Shown here one piece after another: positions 19,316-26,750 of a DNA stretch of 64,000 nt (within the stretch, counting starts at the first letter, position 1; the number at the start of each line of letters is the position of its first letter). This DNA is from Acetobacter sicerae. GTDB lineage: Bacteria; Pseudomonadota; Alphaproteobacteria; Acetobacterales; Acetobacteraceae. The notes below the pieces were generated by a model. The model saw nothing but the letters and a program-made list of their open reading frames with translations, did not search any database and was not told the DNA's origin. The translations under genes were made by a program, and so were the position numbers. The DNA lies in assembly GCF_011516765.1 (NCBI RefSeq), contig NZ_JAAABN010000004.1:186001-250000 (forward strand), in the 5' to 3' direction.

Positions 19316-20434
19316 TTATCTACCACATCGTTCTTCACGCTCAACGAGCGCCCTTACGCGGGGAATAAGCTCTCTGCCATAAATCAGGGCGTCTGAAAGC
19401 GGGTCAAAGCCACGGATCAGAAAAGTCTCGATGCCGATCCTGTAATAATGGAGCAGGCTTTCCGCGACCTGATCCGCAGTCCCGACCAGCGATGTGGAGT
19501 TCCACCGCCCACCAGTCGCCTGAGCAACACCCGTCCATAGCCGTTCATCATGGCGGTTGCTTCTGGCCGCAATTTTCTGAAGACGCCTTGATCCTTCATT
19601 CGTCGGGAGGTTTTCAGACGTAGGTTTCCGACCTGCACGGTCGAGGCCGATGCCTGTCGGCCCTTTCTCTTCTTCCTGCCGCCTTTCAAGAAGCGCCTGA
19701 ATGGAAGCAGCCCGCTCCCACGCCAGCTCTTCCGTTTTTTCTATGATTGGACGAAAAGAAACGGAAAATCTGATCTGCCTGCCATGTTGGGCGGCCGCAT
19801 CCTTTACCCGCCCGACCAGTTCACTTGCTTCCTTGAGAGGCTCACCCCACAAGGCATAGCCGTCAGCGTACTGGCCCGTGACAGCAATGGCTTCTTCAGA
19901 TGCGCCACCAAAATAAATCGGGATACCGGCAGTTCTGACCGGTCGTACATCCGAATGCGCGCCTCTGACCTGATAATACTCGCCATGATGGTCAAAAGGA
20001 GCGCTCTCCTGCCATTCCTGACGAACGACCCGGATATACTCAGCAGCGCGGCTGTAGCGCTCCGCTTTCGTCAGATGATCGCCATCCGCCTGCAATTCCC
20101 TGTCATTTCCACCCGTAATGACGTGCATGGCGACCCGCCCACCGGTCAATTGGTCCAGCGTTGCAAACTGACGGGCCGCAAGAGTAGGCGCTGCGAAACC
20201 GGGACGATGGGCTATCAGCAATCCCAGACGTTCTGTTGCCGACGCCGCATGCTGTGCGACCAGCAGACTGTCGGGAGAGGTCGAGTGGAACGCGATCAGG
20301 GCACGATCAAAACCACCCCTTTCCTGTATAAGGGCGCTGCTGGCAATATACTCGGGATCTACAACAGGCCCATTTGGACCAACCACCTCCGTCTGCTCCT
20401 GAGCGCTGACATAACCAATAAATTCGACAGGCAT
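19316..20434 (-). CDS. LLM-class flavin-dependent monooxygenase, alkanesulfonate-monooxygenase-like
   Basis: The 372 residues have the bacterial luciferase TIM-barrel pattern of SsuD-like enzymes: MPVEFIGYVSAQEQTE at the start, RGGFDRALIAFHSTSPDSLL, the GLLIAHRPGFAAPTLAARQF strand-helix, LDQLTGGRVAMHVITGGND and GIPIYFGGASEEAI. These enzymes use FMNH2 and oxygen to cleave C-S or similar bonds, as in desulfonation. Close paralogues act on alkanesulfonates, dimethylsulfone products or other substrates, so the substrate is not assigned. No flavin reductase or ABC transporter is adjacent; instead a TonB-dependent receptor follows. It is preceded by a long AT-rich control region. Confidence 0.85.
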   Translation of the reverse strand: MPVEFIGYVSAQEQTEVVGPNGPVVDPEYIASSALIQERGGFDRALIAFHSTSPDSLLVAQHAASATERLGLLIAHRPGFAAPTLAARQFATLDQLTGGRVAMHVITGGNDRELQADGDHLTKAERYSRAAEYIRVVRQEWQESAPFDHHGEYYQVRGAHSDVRPVRTAGIPIYFGGASEEAIAVTGQYADGYALWGEPLKEASELVGRVKDAAAQHGRQIRFSVSFRPIIEKTEELAWERAASIQALLERRQEEEKGPTGIGLDRAGRKPTSENLPTNEGSRRLQKIAARSNRHDERLWTGVAQATGGRWNSTSLVGTADQVAESLLHYYRIGIETFLIRGFDPLSDALIYGRELIPRVRALVEREERCGR

Positions 20435-20759
20435 TATCCGATGATCCTGAGAGAGATACGCCTCTCAAGAATGAATTGGATCATGAGGAAAATCACATCA
20501 GAAATACTCACATAAAATATAATGGATTATCATATCTGTTAATTTACAATTATTCATAAGAAATTTCTCCATAAATAGATAGTTTTATTTATATAACATA
20601 GAAATATTTAATAAAAACAACAATCAAACAAACATTTTTATTTATAATATTTTCCAATTTCCGCCCGTTAATTTCGGGATAGCAGTTACGCTTTCCAACA
20701 TCTATCTCCGCATTCCCTGTGGCGCTACAGACTGCAGAAATAGAAAATCAGGAGCATCA
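20435..20759. other. Very AT-rich divergent intergenic region
   Basis: No gene seen. About 250 bases (20505-20660) are far richer in A and T than anything else in the window. The region lies between the divergent monooxygenase-receptor operon and a membrane protein gene and must hold both promoters. An imperfect GAGAG/CTCTC inverted repeat sits just upstream of the monooxygenase start. The composition suggests recent acquisition or a nucleoid-protein silenced promoter; neither can be decided here. Confidence 0.55.
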
Positions 20760-21272
20760 ATGAGCGCTACATGGGGCGATTTTCAGGCTGTCATTCAGCT
20801 TTCAGCCGGTCTCAATGTCGCCATACTGAGCTTTGTCGATATCAGCCTTCCCGCCATCAAGGAGCGCCGTCGCGTTTTCGCCAAGGCACGACAGGAACTC
20901 GATATCCACCGCAGGAATCCCCATAAACGGACCACGGAAGAGAAGTCCAGTCACGCCGACGCCGTGGGCGAGGTTGACCGCATGCTGTTCGACCTGTGGC
21001 GGGAAACATCCGCCTTTGAAGCCATTGAAGATTCCCTGATGAAATCGACCGGTGTTTTTGGAATCTTTGGCGCGATCCTCGGACTTGGGCTGCTGTGGTA
21101 TTCAGCCGTGCATTATGGCGCCGAGATGCCACTCCTGGGCGAAATCCTCACCATCCTCTCATTCCTCTCGCTCGCAGGCGCATTTCTGATCAATTTCTTT
21201 ACCGCCTCAAAAGCATCCACCTATGCCAAGCAGTGTAACGAATTGCGGGATCACATGCGTACCTATCTCTGA
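20760..21272 (+). CDS. Small inner-membrane protein, unknown function
   Basis: Family not recognised. The 170 residues start at an ATG with a strong AGGAG 5 bases upstream. Layout: a hydrophobic N-terminal stretch (VIQLSAGLNVAILSFVDISL, about residues 11-30), a charged region of about 65 residues rich in Arg, Lys and Glu with helical character, then two membrane helices (GVFGIFGAILGLGLLWYSAV near 98-117 and LGEILTILSFLSLAGAFLIN near 126-145), and a short C-terminal polar helix. This resembles a membrane-anchored coiled-coil or sensor-like protein. It stands alone and is divergent from the monooxygenase-receptor pair. Confidence 0.75.
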   Translation: MSATWGDFQAVIQLSAGLNVAILSFVDISLPAIKERRRVFAKARQELDIHRRNPHKRTTEEKSSHADAVGEVDRMLFDLWRETSAFEAIEDSLMKSTGVFGIFGAILGLGLLWYSAVHYGAEMPLLGEILTILSFLSLAGAFLINFFTASKASTYAKQCNELRDHMRTYL

Positions 21273-21475
21273 ACGGTGACAGTGAATCTGACCCGCGGCG
21301 CATGAGCGGGATCTGCGCCGCCACGCCGCAATCCGGAACGCAACGCCTCCCGTTCTGATCCGGATACGGAGCGGAAGTCATCACGCAAAACCATCGCCCG
21401 CCCCCATCCCTGCAATCGGGATACAACGCCTTCAGTCAACAGGTCTTCGCTCTCTCCAGATGATCCCTGTTTCAT
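21263..21475 (-). CDS. Possible small conserved-looking protein of 70 residues
   Basis: The frame MKQGSSGESEDLLTEGVVSR... has plausible protein character: a helical part with SRLQGWGRAMVLRDDFRSV, a basic EREALRSGLRRGG segment and an end of the form PRVRFTVTVQR. It overlaps the end of the convergent membrane protein gene by 10 bases. No clear Shine-Dalgarno precedes ATG 21475. Kept as a candidate because the spacing and amino acid balance look coding; conservation would decide it. The rest of 21273-21592 holds nothing else I can name. Confidence 0.4.
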   Translation of the reverse strand: MKQGSSGESEDLLTEGVVSRLQGWGRAMVLRDDFRSVSGSEREALRSGLRRGGADPAHAPRVRFTVTVQR

Positions 21476-21592
21476 GATGACCCGAAAGGGTTCGCCTTAA
21501 CTCATTATATCTTTGCTCTAAAAAATGATTGGCACACAGGAAATTGCCCGCACTTCTGCAGCTACTAACAGAGCATGCATGGGAGCCAAACT

Positions 21593-22090
21593 ATGTATAT
21601 TGATCTATCAGGCGATTTAGCCGCGACCAGACTTTCAGCCGATCTTGGCCTGATCAAACCGACAGCCACGACCGCCTCGACGTCGAACATGTCGGTCACA
21701 TCCTCCGATGCAAATGGTGCCGCAACCATACTGGACATGTCATCAACATCGTCCACCTCTGTCTACCAATCCAACGGTCCGACGGTTCTGATACCGGAAG
21801 GTGACCGATATGTTCCTATCAGCGCAAACACTGAGATCGACGGAAAAGCTGCTTCCAAAGTGAAAGGAGCGATAATGGTCAACGGCGATCTTGGAACCGA
21901 TCTGACTTCGTCTTCCTCCACGCTTACCCTCTACACGGCTTCCGGCAAGACCCCGGCTCAGGACGCGCAGGCTCTCTCCGGTATGAGCGAAGGAAATAGC
22001 GAGGAAACGCTCATTGCAAAGCTCTTTTCCTCCTCAACGGACAAAACCGGGAATGTGGACGCCAGTCCAGGAAGCGCCTCTGAAACATGA
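21593..22090 (+). CDS. Ser/Thr-rich protein of unknown function
   Basis: The 165 residues from ATG 21593 (GGGAG 8 bases upstream) begin MYIDLSGDLAATRLSADLGL and are dominated by Ser, Thr, Ala and Gly with few charged residues (ATTASTSNMSVTSSDANGAA; later TDLTSSSSTLTLYTASGKT). There is no obvious signal peptide or membrane segment. A short ordered core, GPTVLIPEGDRYVPISANTE with KGAIMVNGDLGTDL, is visible. The composition recalls surface or phase-variable accessory proteins. In-frame ATG 21575 lies upstream but lacks a binding site. Confidence 0.6.
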   Translation: MYIDLSGDLAATRLSADLGLIKPTATTASTSNMSVTSSDANGAATILDMSSTSSTSVYQSNGPTVLIPEGDRYVPISANTEIDGKAASKVKGAIMVNGDLGTDLTSSSSTLTLYTASGKTPAQDAQALSGMSEGNSEETLIAKLFSSSTDKTGNVDASPGSASET

Positions 22091-22169
22091 AGGGCAGCAA
22101 AGCACTCGCTGCAAATTCTTCAAGGGGAGCCGCAGAACTGCACGCGCAAAACCGCCCCGACCTTCACCA

Positions 22170-23243
22170 TTATCCCCGCCCCCTGAACGCCGTCCGCAAC
22201 GCGTGCCCGCTCTGACGCAGAACACGACGCGCCTTTCTCATCATGGGATAGAACAGAAGAAATCCATGGAGCGTGCCGCGTACGCAGGTGTAGCTGACCA
22301 CATTCCCCGCCTGCGTGAGATGCTGGGCATAAAGCGCCCCCTCATCCCTGAGCGGATCGCACTCTGCCGTCATGATCCATGCGGGCGGAAGTCCGGACAG
22401 GTCTTTCTGTAATGCCGGAGCAAAGTCAGGGTTGAGCAGATCATCTTCCGATGAGGCATACTGACTCCCGTACCACTCCATCATGGCTTTCGTGAGGAAA
22501 TAGCCGTGAGCGAACTTCTCACGAGAGGGCGTTTCCTCACGTCCAAGCGTGGCCGGATAATAGAGTACCTGCATGACGGGAGCCGGAGGTGACGGGTTTG
22601 CGTCACTCCGATGGGCCTCTCTTACTTTCTGGCACAGAACGGCCGCCAATGTTCCACCTGCACTATCTCCCGCAATGGCGATTGAACCACCCCATCGCCA
22701 GGCTTCCGCTGCCAGCCAGCTGAAAGCTGCCCACACATCCTCGACCGCCGCCGGAAATTTATGCTCGGGCGCCAGACTGTAATCGAATGACAGAACAGCA
22801 GCGCCGGACGCACGCGCCAGACGACAGCATATCCCGTGATGGGAATTGAGGCCGCAATGCACAAAGCCGCCCCCATGGAGAAACAGGACAACGCCCCTCA
22901 CCTTTCCATAAGGTAGATAGAGTCGCGCCGGCCTCAGTTCCGTGGCGCCCGGCACACGCAGGTCAATGACCTGCTTCAGGGGGAGCGCGGACAGACGCAT
23001 GGGAAATGACGGACGATTTGTGAGACGCCTTATATAGGCAAGCGACGCAGCTGATACCGTGTGCGGAATGGCCGGGGCCGCCTGCGGCGCTTTGAGAGTC
23101 TGCCGGTGTTTGCGACGTCTCTGGCTGGCGGCATGAAGTCCCCGCAGCAGAAGACGGGAGGTCAGATCCGGTTTATCTCTGGGGAAGAAACCAGAGATCT
23201 TTCCGAAAGACAGACGTTCCGTGAGCATTTCAATCTTCAGCAT
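22170..23243 (-). CDS. Alpha/beta hydrolase, hormone-sensitive-lipase type esterase
   Basis: The 357 residues have the HSL-family oxyanion motif HGGGF at 123-127, the nucleophile GDSAGG (Ser 194), a catalytic Asp in TAECDPLRDEG and the catalytic His in GTLHGFLLFYP. A basic N-terminal region of about 60 residues (RLLLRGLHAASQRRRKHRQT) precedes the cap, with no signal peptide seen. Such enzymes hydrolyse short acyl esters; the substrate is unknown. ATG 23243 is used, with ATG 23228 possible; neither has a good Shine-Dalgarno. The gene is divergent from rnpB, with about 80 bases between. Confidence 0.88.
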   Translation of the reverse strand: MLKIEMLTERLSFGKISGFFPRDKPDLTSRLLLRGLHAASQRRRKHRQTLKAPQAAPAIPHTVSAASLAYIRRLTNRPSFPMRLSALPLKQVIDLRVPGATELRPARLYLPYGKVRGVVLFLHGGGFVHCGLNSHHGICCRLARASGAAVLSFDYSLAPEHKFPAAVEDVWAAFSWLAAEAWRWGGSIAIAGDSAGGTLAAVLCQKVREAHRSDANPSPPAPVMQVLYYPATLGREETPSREKFAHGYFLTKAMMEWYGSQYASSEDDLLNPDFAPALQKDLSGLPPAWIMTAECDPLRDEGALYAQHLTQAGNVVSYTCVRGTLHGFLLFYPMMRKARRVLRQSGHALRTAFRGRG

Positions 23244-23289
23244 GATCTGAACAGGCTGTGGGTTACATCAGAATATGTCCAGCCGTATC

Positions 23290-23318
23290 TTGACGGAACA
23301 GTTCTGCACGCGCAGGGT
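23290..23318 (+). promoter_or_regulatory. Candidate rnpB promoter
   Basis: TTGACG and CAGGGT are spaced by 17 bases, followed by the GC-rich CCGCGCC discriminator typical of stable RNA promoters. The predicted start lies 8-9 bases downstream, where the RNA is expected to begin. The -10 is weak. Confidence 0.45.
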
Positions 23319-23326
23319 CCGCGCCT

Positions 23327-23724
<398 letters not shown>

Positions 23725-24051
23725 CCTCTCCTTCGACTCATAAAAGAAACGAGATTCTCTTTTTAAAGAATCGGCAAAAGAGCCGCCTTTGAGGCAGCAG
23801 AAATTTTTAAGACAAGAATAAGAAATCCCTAAAAGAACATAACGAGAACATCCGCCTTCGTTAATGGATACCTGCTTTCTGGAAACCTTTTAGGAACGAA
23901 GTACGACAAACTTGTCTTTTTTCGCGGTTTTCTGCCAATTTTTATTACAGATTCATTTGACGGCCCATAAAATCCCATGGTATCCCAGAATCAACCAAAC
24001 GGCCCCAACAACCTCGGACCGCAACCCTGCGCATGAAGGATTTCTCACCCG
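23725..24051. other. Spacer between rnpB and the division cluster
   Basis: No gene seen. The first 200 bases are AT-rich with runs of A and T. The last 100 bases hold the presumed mraZ operator and promoter (23957-23987) and a leader of about 60 bases before the GTG start. Confidence 0.6.
23957..23987 (-). promoter_or_regulatory. MraZ-type operator: three TGGG boxes with 10-bp period, within a candidate promoter
   Basis: CCCA occurs at 23964-23967, 23974-23977 and 23984-23987, an exact 10-bp spacing, equal to TGGG repeats on the minus strand. MraZ is known to bind short direct TGGG-type repeats upstream of its own operon. The boxes overlap a possible promoter, TTGACG (23957-23962), 18 bases, TATCCC (23981-23986), so binding should repress. 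The -10 match is poor. Confidence 0.6.
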
Positions 24052-24528
24052 GTGAGCGTGTTTCTCGGCACACACCAGAATCGAATCGACGCCAAGGGGC
24101 GTGTTTCGATTCCAGCCGGGTTTCGCACGGTCCTACGCAATCAGACTGTGGAAGGTGAGGCCCTGATGGTTCTGCGTCCTTCCCACACCCAGCCCTGCAT
24201 CGAGGCATGGCCGTCCGCCGCATTCGCCTCTCTGGCGCAACCGCTCGACAGGCTGGACATGTTTTCAGACGAACATGACGACCTCGCAGCGGCGCTGTAC
24301 GCGGACGCCTATCCGATGGACTCGGATCGTGAAGGCCGCATCATCATTCCCGATTTCCTGAGAGAACATGCCGACCTTTCCGACAGCGTGGCCTTCATGG
24401 GACTCGGCCGGATCTTCCAGATCTGGGAACCGAAAGCCGCCGAGCAGCGTCGGGCCGAAGCGCGACTCCGTTCCCGTCGCGTAACATTGCCGGGCAATCG
24501 CACTGGCGAGACGGGCGGATCAGCATGA
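24052..24528 (+). CDS. mraZ: MraZ, transcriptional regulator of the division and cell wall cluster
   Basis: A 158-residue DNA-binding protein with two AbrB-like half domains: [21 protein letters not shown] at the N-terminus and [20 protein letters not shown] in the second half, then [20 protein letters not shown]. Rings of MraZ bind TGGG repeats and repress the cluster. The start is GTG 24052, with a second GTG at 24058; AGGA lies upstream at long spacing. The C-terminal 25 residues are basic. The stop overlaps the rsmH start by ATGA. Confidence 0.95.
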   Translation: MSVFLGTHQNRIDAKGRVSIPAGFRTVLRNQTVEGEALMVLRPSHTQPCIEAWPSAAFASLAQPLDRLDMFSDEHDDLAAALYADAYPMDSDREGRIIIPDFLREHADLSDSVAFMGLGRIFQIWEPKAAEQRRAEARLRSRRVTLPGNRTGETGGSA

Positions 24529-25526
24529 ATGCGATGAACTCTCCTGCTGCCGCCCGCCCGGACTACGATCCCGGTCATGTTCCGGTCATGCGGAATGAGG
24601 TGCTTGAGTGCCTCGCCCCCCGGGACGGTGAAGTCTATGTGGACGGCACCTTCGGCGGCGGCGGTTATACAAATGCCGTGCTGGCGGCAGCAGACTGCTG
24701 TGTCTGGGGAATAGACCGCGACCCTGACGCCATTGCGCGTGGTGAGACTCTCGCCCGTGTATGGGGTGACGCTGCGGACGGCACGCCACGCCTGCGGATG
24801 CTTCACGGCGGTTTCGGAACGATGCAGGACATGCTGCACGCCGCTGGCACGGACCATGTTGATGGCGTCATGCTGGATCTTGGCGTGTCCTCCTTTCAGA
24901 TCGACGAGGCGGAGCGCGGCTTCTCCTTCCGCCACGATGGTCCGCTGGACATGCGGATGGGAAAAGCCGGTCGTTCCGCAGCGGATATCGTCAACACGGC
25001 CTCCGAAGCCGAACTGGCCGACATCTTCCATTATTATGGGGAGGAACGGCATGCACGCCGCGTGGCGCGCACTGTCGTAGAAGCCCGCAAGACCACGGAA
25101 CTGAAGACGACGCTTCAGCTGGCCGAGGTCATCCGCTCCGTCGTGCCGTCCGACAAGTCGGGAATCGATGCCGCGACACGCAGCTTCCAGGGACTGCGGA
25201 TTGCCGTGAACGATGAGCTTGGGGAAATCGAGCGCGGTCTGGAACAGGCCCTCGCTCTTCTCTCTCCGGGCGGACGTCTGGTCGTTGTGTCTTTCCATTC
25301 TCTGGAAGACCGCATTGTCAAACGCGTCATGGCGGCGGCGGCGGGTCAGGAACCCGGTCTCTCACGCCATGACCCCCGCTCCATGAGTCGCGGGAAAAAA
25401 GCAGCGTCGTTCAGCCTCCTGTTCCGCAAGGCGATGAAGCCTTCGGATGAGGAATGTCGACGCAATCCACGGGCCCGGAGCGCCAAGCTTCGCGCCCTGA
25501 GCCGGCTCGGATCGTCAGATGACTGA
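24525..25526 (+). CDS. rsmH: 16S rRNA (cytosine-1402-N4)-methyltransferase
   Basis: RsmH (MraW) methylates C1402 in the ribosomal P site. The 333 residues show the substrate start [13 protein letters not shown], the SAM loop [45 protein letters not shown] and DGPLDMRMG, and the C-terminal [15 protein letters not shown]. All are diagnostic. It overlaps mraZ by four bases. A 30-codon frame overlaps its stop and reaches ftsL. Confidence 0.97.
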   Translation: MNAMNSPAAARPDYDPGHVPVMRNEVLECLAPRDGEVYVDGTFGGGGYTNAVLAAADCCVWGIDRDPDAIARGETLARVWGDAADGTPRLRMLHGGFGTMQDMLHAAGTDHVDGVMLDLGVSSFQIDEAERGFSFRHDGPLDMRMGKAGRSAADIVNTASEAELADIFHYYGEERHARRVARTVVEARKTTELKTTLQLAEVIRSVVPSDKSGIDAATRSFQGLRIAVNDELGEIERGLEQALALLSPGGRLVVVSFHSLEDRIVKRVMAAAAGQEPGLSRHDPRSMSRGKKAASFSLLFRKAMKPSDEECRRNPRARSAKLRALSRLGSSDD

Positions 25527-25611
25527 TTTGGGTTCACAGACCGTGCACGCGGAACCACAGGCGAATGTCGGCGCCGGTTCCGTAAAATCTTCCGACAAAG
25601 GAACAGTCTGA
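25519..25611 (+). CDS. Possible 30-residue linking ORF between rsmH and ftsL
   Basis: An ATG at 25519, overlapping the rsmH stop region, opens a frame ([20 protein letters not shown] and ten more residues) that ends in TGA at 25609-25611. The last A of that stop is the first base of the ftsL ATG, a TGATG junction. The frame thus exactly fills the only untranslated gap in this part of the cluster. No strong Shine-Dalgarno. It may act as a coupling peptide or be chance. Confidence 0.3.
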   Translation: MTDLGSQTVHAEPQANVGAGSVKSSDKGTV

Positions 25612-26627
25612 TGTTCAGGCCCTTCACTTTCTTCTGCGCGTTGCTGGCCGGTTCGTCGGGAATGTACCTCTATACGAAGAAGCATCAGACTACCGTTCTG
25701 GACCAGCAGATTTCCAGAATCGTTGGCGACACACAGCACATCCGTCAGCAGACCGCCGTGTTGCAGACCCAGTGGGCGCTGCTCAACCAGCCCGACCGCC
25801 TGACTCACCTCGCCGCCCGGTTTGATTCCAGCCTGAAACCGATGGAGCCGAAGCAGTTCGTTCGCATGACGGATCTGAAACAGCATCTGCCGGCTGCCGT
25901 GAGTGTTCATGACGCCGTCGTTGCGCGTGCCGATACCCCTGTTGCCCCACCTGCTTCAGCGGAATCCCGCACGGCTGCCGCCGCCGTCATGGCGTCCAGC
26001 ACTATTCAGGAACATGAGCGTGTTCGGGATGCTGTTGTGAAGCCGGCAGCCTCTGTTGTGGCGGAAACCTCAGTCAGAAAAGCGCCTGTTGTTCTGGCCA
26101 GGGCTGAAACACCGGCTCTTCCGGTCCACATGCATGAAGCGCACGTGACGGAAGCCCATATGGCGAGTGAATCGCGCAGGCTGACGAGTGAGAGCCCGAA
26201 ACCCCAGATGCTGGCCCTGTCTGACGCGACACCGGTTGTCACGCACAAACCCCAGCATCATGCGACTGCTTCCGCCCCGGCATCGACCGATGCGCTGGCT
26301 CTGGCGCTGGGCGAAAAGCCTGAGACGGCGACTGTTCACCACAGCGCCCGCACCGTCGTGGCCGATAACAGTGTGAGCCGGCATGTCGCCACGCATGAGA
26401 CAGCAGACCTGAGTGATGTCACTCACGTTACACATCATGCGGTGACACATGTGGCGGCCAATGATACGCCACGCCACACGACGGCGCTCTCGCCAGTTAC
26501 TGTCGCAGCATGGCATCCGGCCACCGCTCCGCGCTACGTGGAAGCCCGCGCAACCTATAGCGGCTCTCTGCTTGGACACTCGGCAATCGGAGGTGGACTG
26601 CCCCCACCGATGCCGGTTTCAAACTAA
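25611..26627 (+). CDS. ftsL: Cell division protein FtsL with a very long C-terminal tail
   Basis: FtsL is a bitopic inner-membrane protein that with FtsB and FtsQ activates septal synthesis. Residues 1-95 match the alphaproteobacterial form: a membrane helix (FTFFCALLAGSSGMYLYTKK), a coiled-coil periplasmic part (LDQQISRIVGDTQHIRQQTA) and QWALLNQPDRLTHLAARF then LKPMEPKQFVRM. FtsL is normally about 110-130 residues; this has 338. The extra 240 residues are rich in His, Ala, Thr, Val and Pro, then end in YSGSLLGHSAIGGGLPPPMP. AAGGA lies 8 bases before the ATG. It is placed between rsmH and ftsI as expected. Confidence 0.9.
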   Translation: MFRPFTFFCALLAGSSGMYLYTKKHQTTVLDQQISRIVGDTQHIRQQTAVLQTQWALLNQPDRLTHLAARFDSSLKPMEPKQFVRMTDLKQHLPAAVSVHDAVVARADTPVAPPASAESRTAAAAVMASSTIQEHERVRDAVVKPAASVVAETSVRKAPVVLARAETPALPVHMHEAHVTEAHMASESRRLTSESPKPQMLALSDATPVVTHKPQHHATASAPASTDALALALGEKPETATVHHSARTVVADNSVSRHVATHETADLSDVTHVTHHAVTHVAANDTPRHTTALSPVTVAAWHPATAPRYVEARATYSGSLLGHSAIGGGLPPPMPVSN

Positions 26628-26654
26628 GGCCACAGTTTTCGGTTTCTATAGTGT

Positions 26655-26685
26655 CGTGCCGGTCTGACCGGCACGGACTCTTTTT
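26655..26685 (+). terminator. Terminator-like hairpin between ftsL and ftsI
   Basis: CGTGCCGG / CCGGCACG around TCTGA, followed six bases on by TTTTT, lies 28 bases after the ftsL stop. It is in the middle of an essential cluster, so it must be leaky, or ftsI and the mur genes must have another promoter. Confidence 0.5.
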
Positions 26686-26750
26686 CAGACCTTCATTCCG
26701 GCACACGTGTTTCCAGATGTTTCCGGGCCCTCGAGGATACGCCGCCCCTC

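Noticed and set aside
20435-20759. Mobile-element end or attachment site in the AT-rich spacer
   Set aside because: No terminal inverted repeat, target duplication, integrase or tRNA gene is visible nearby.
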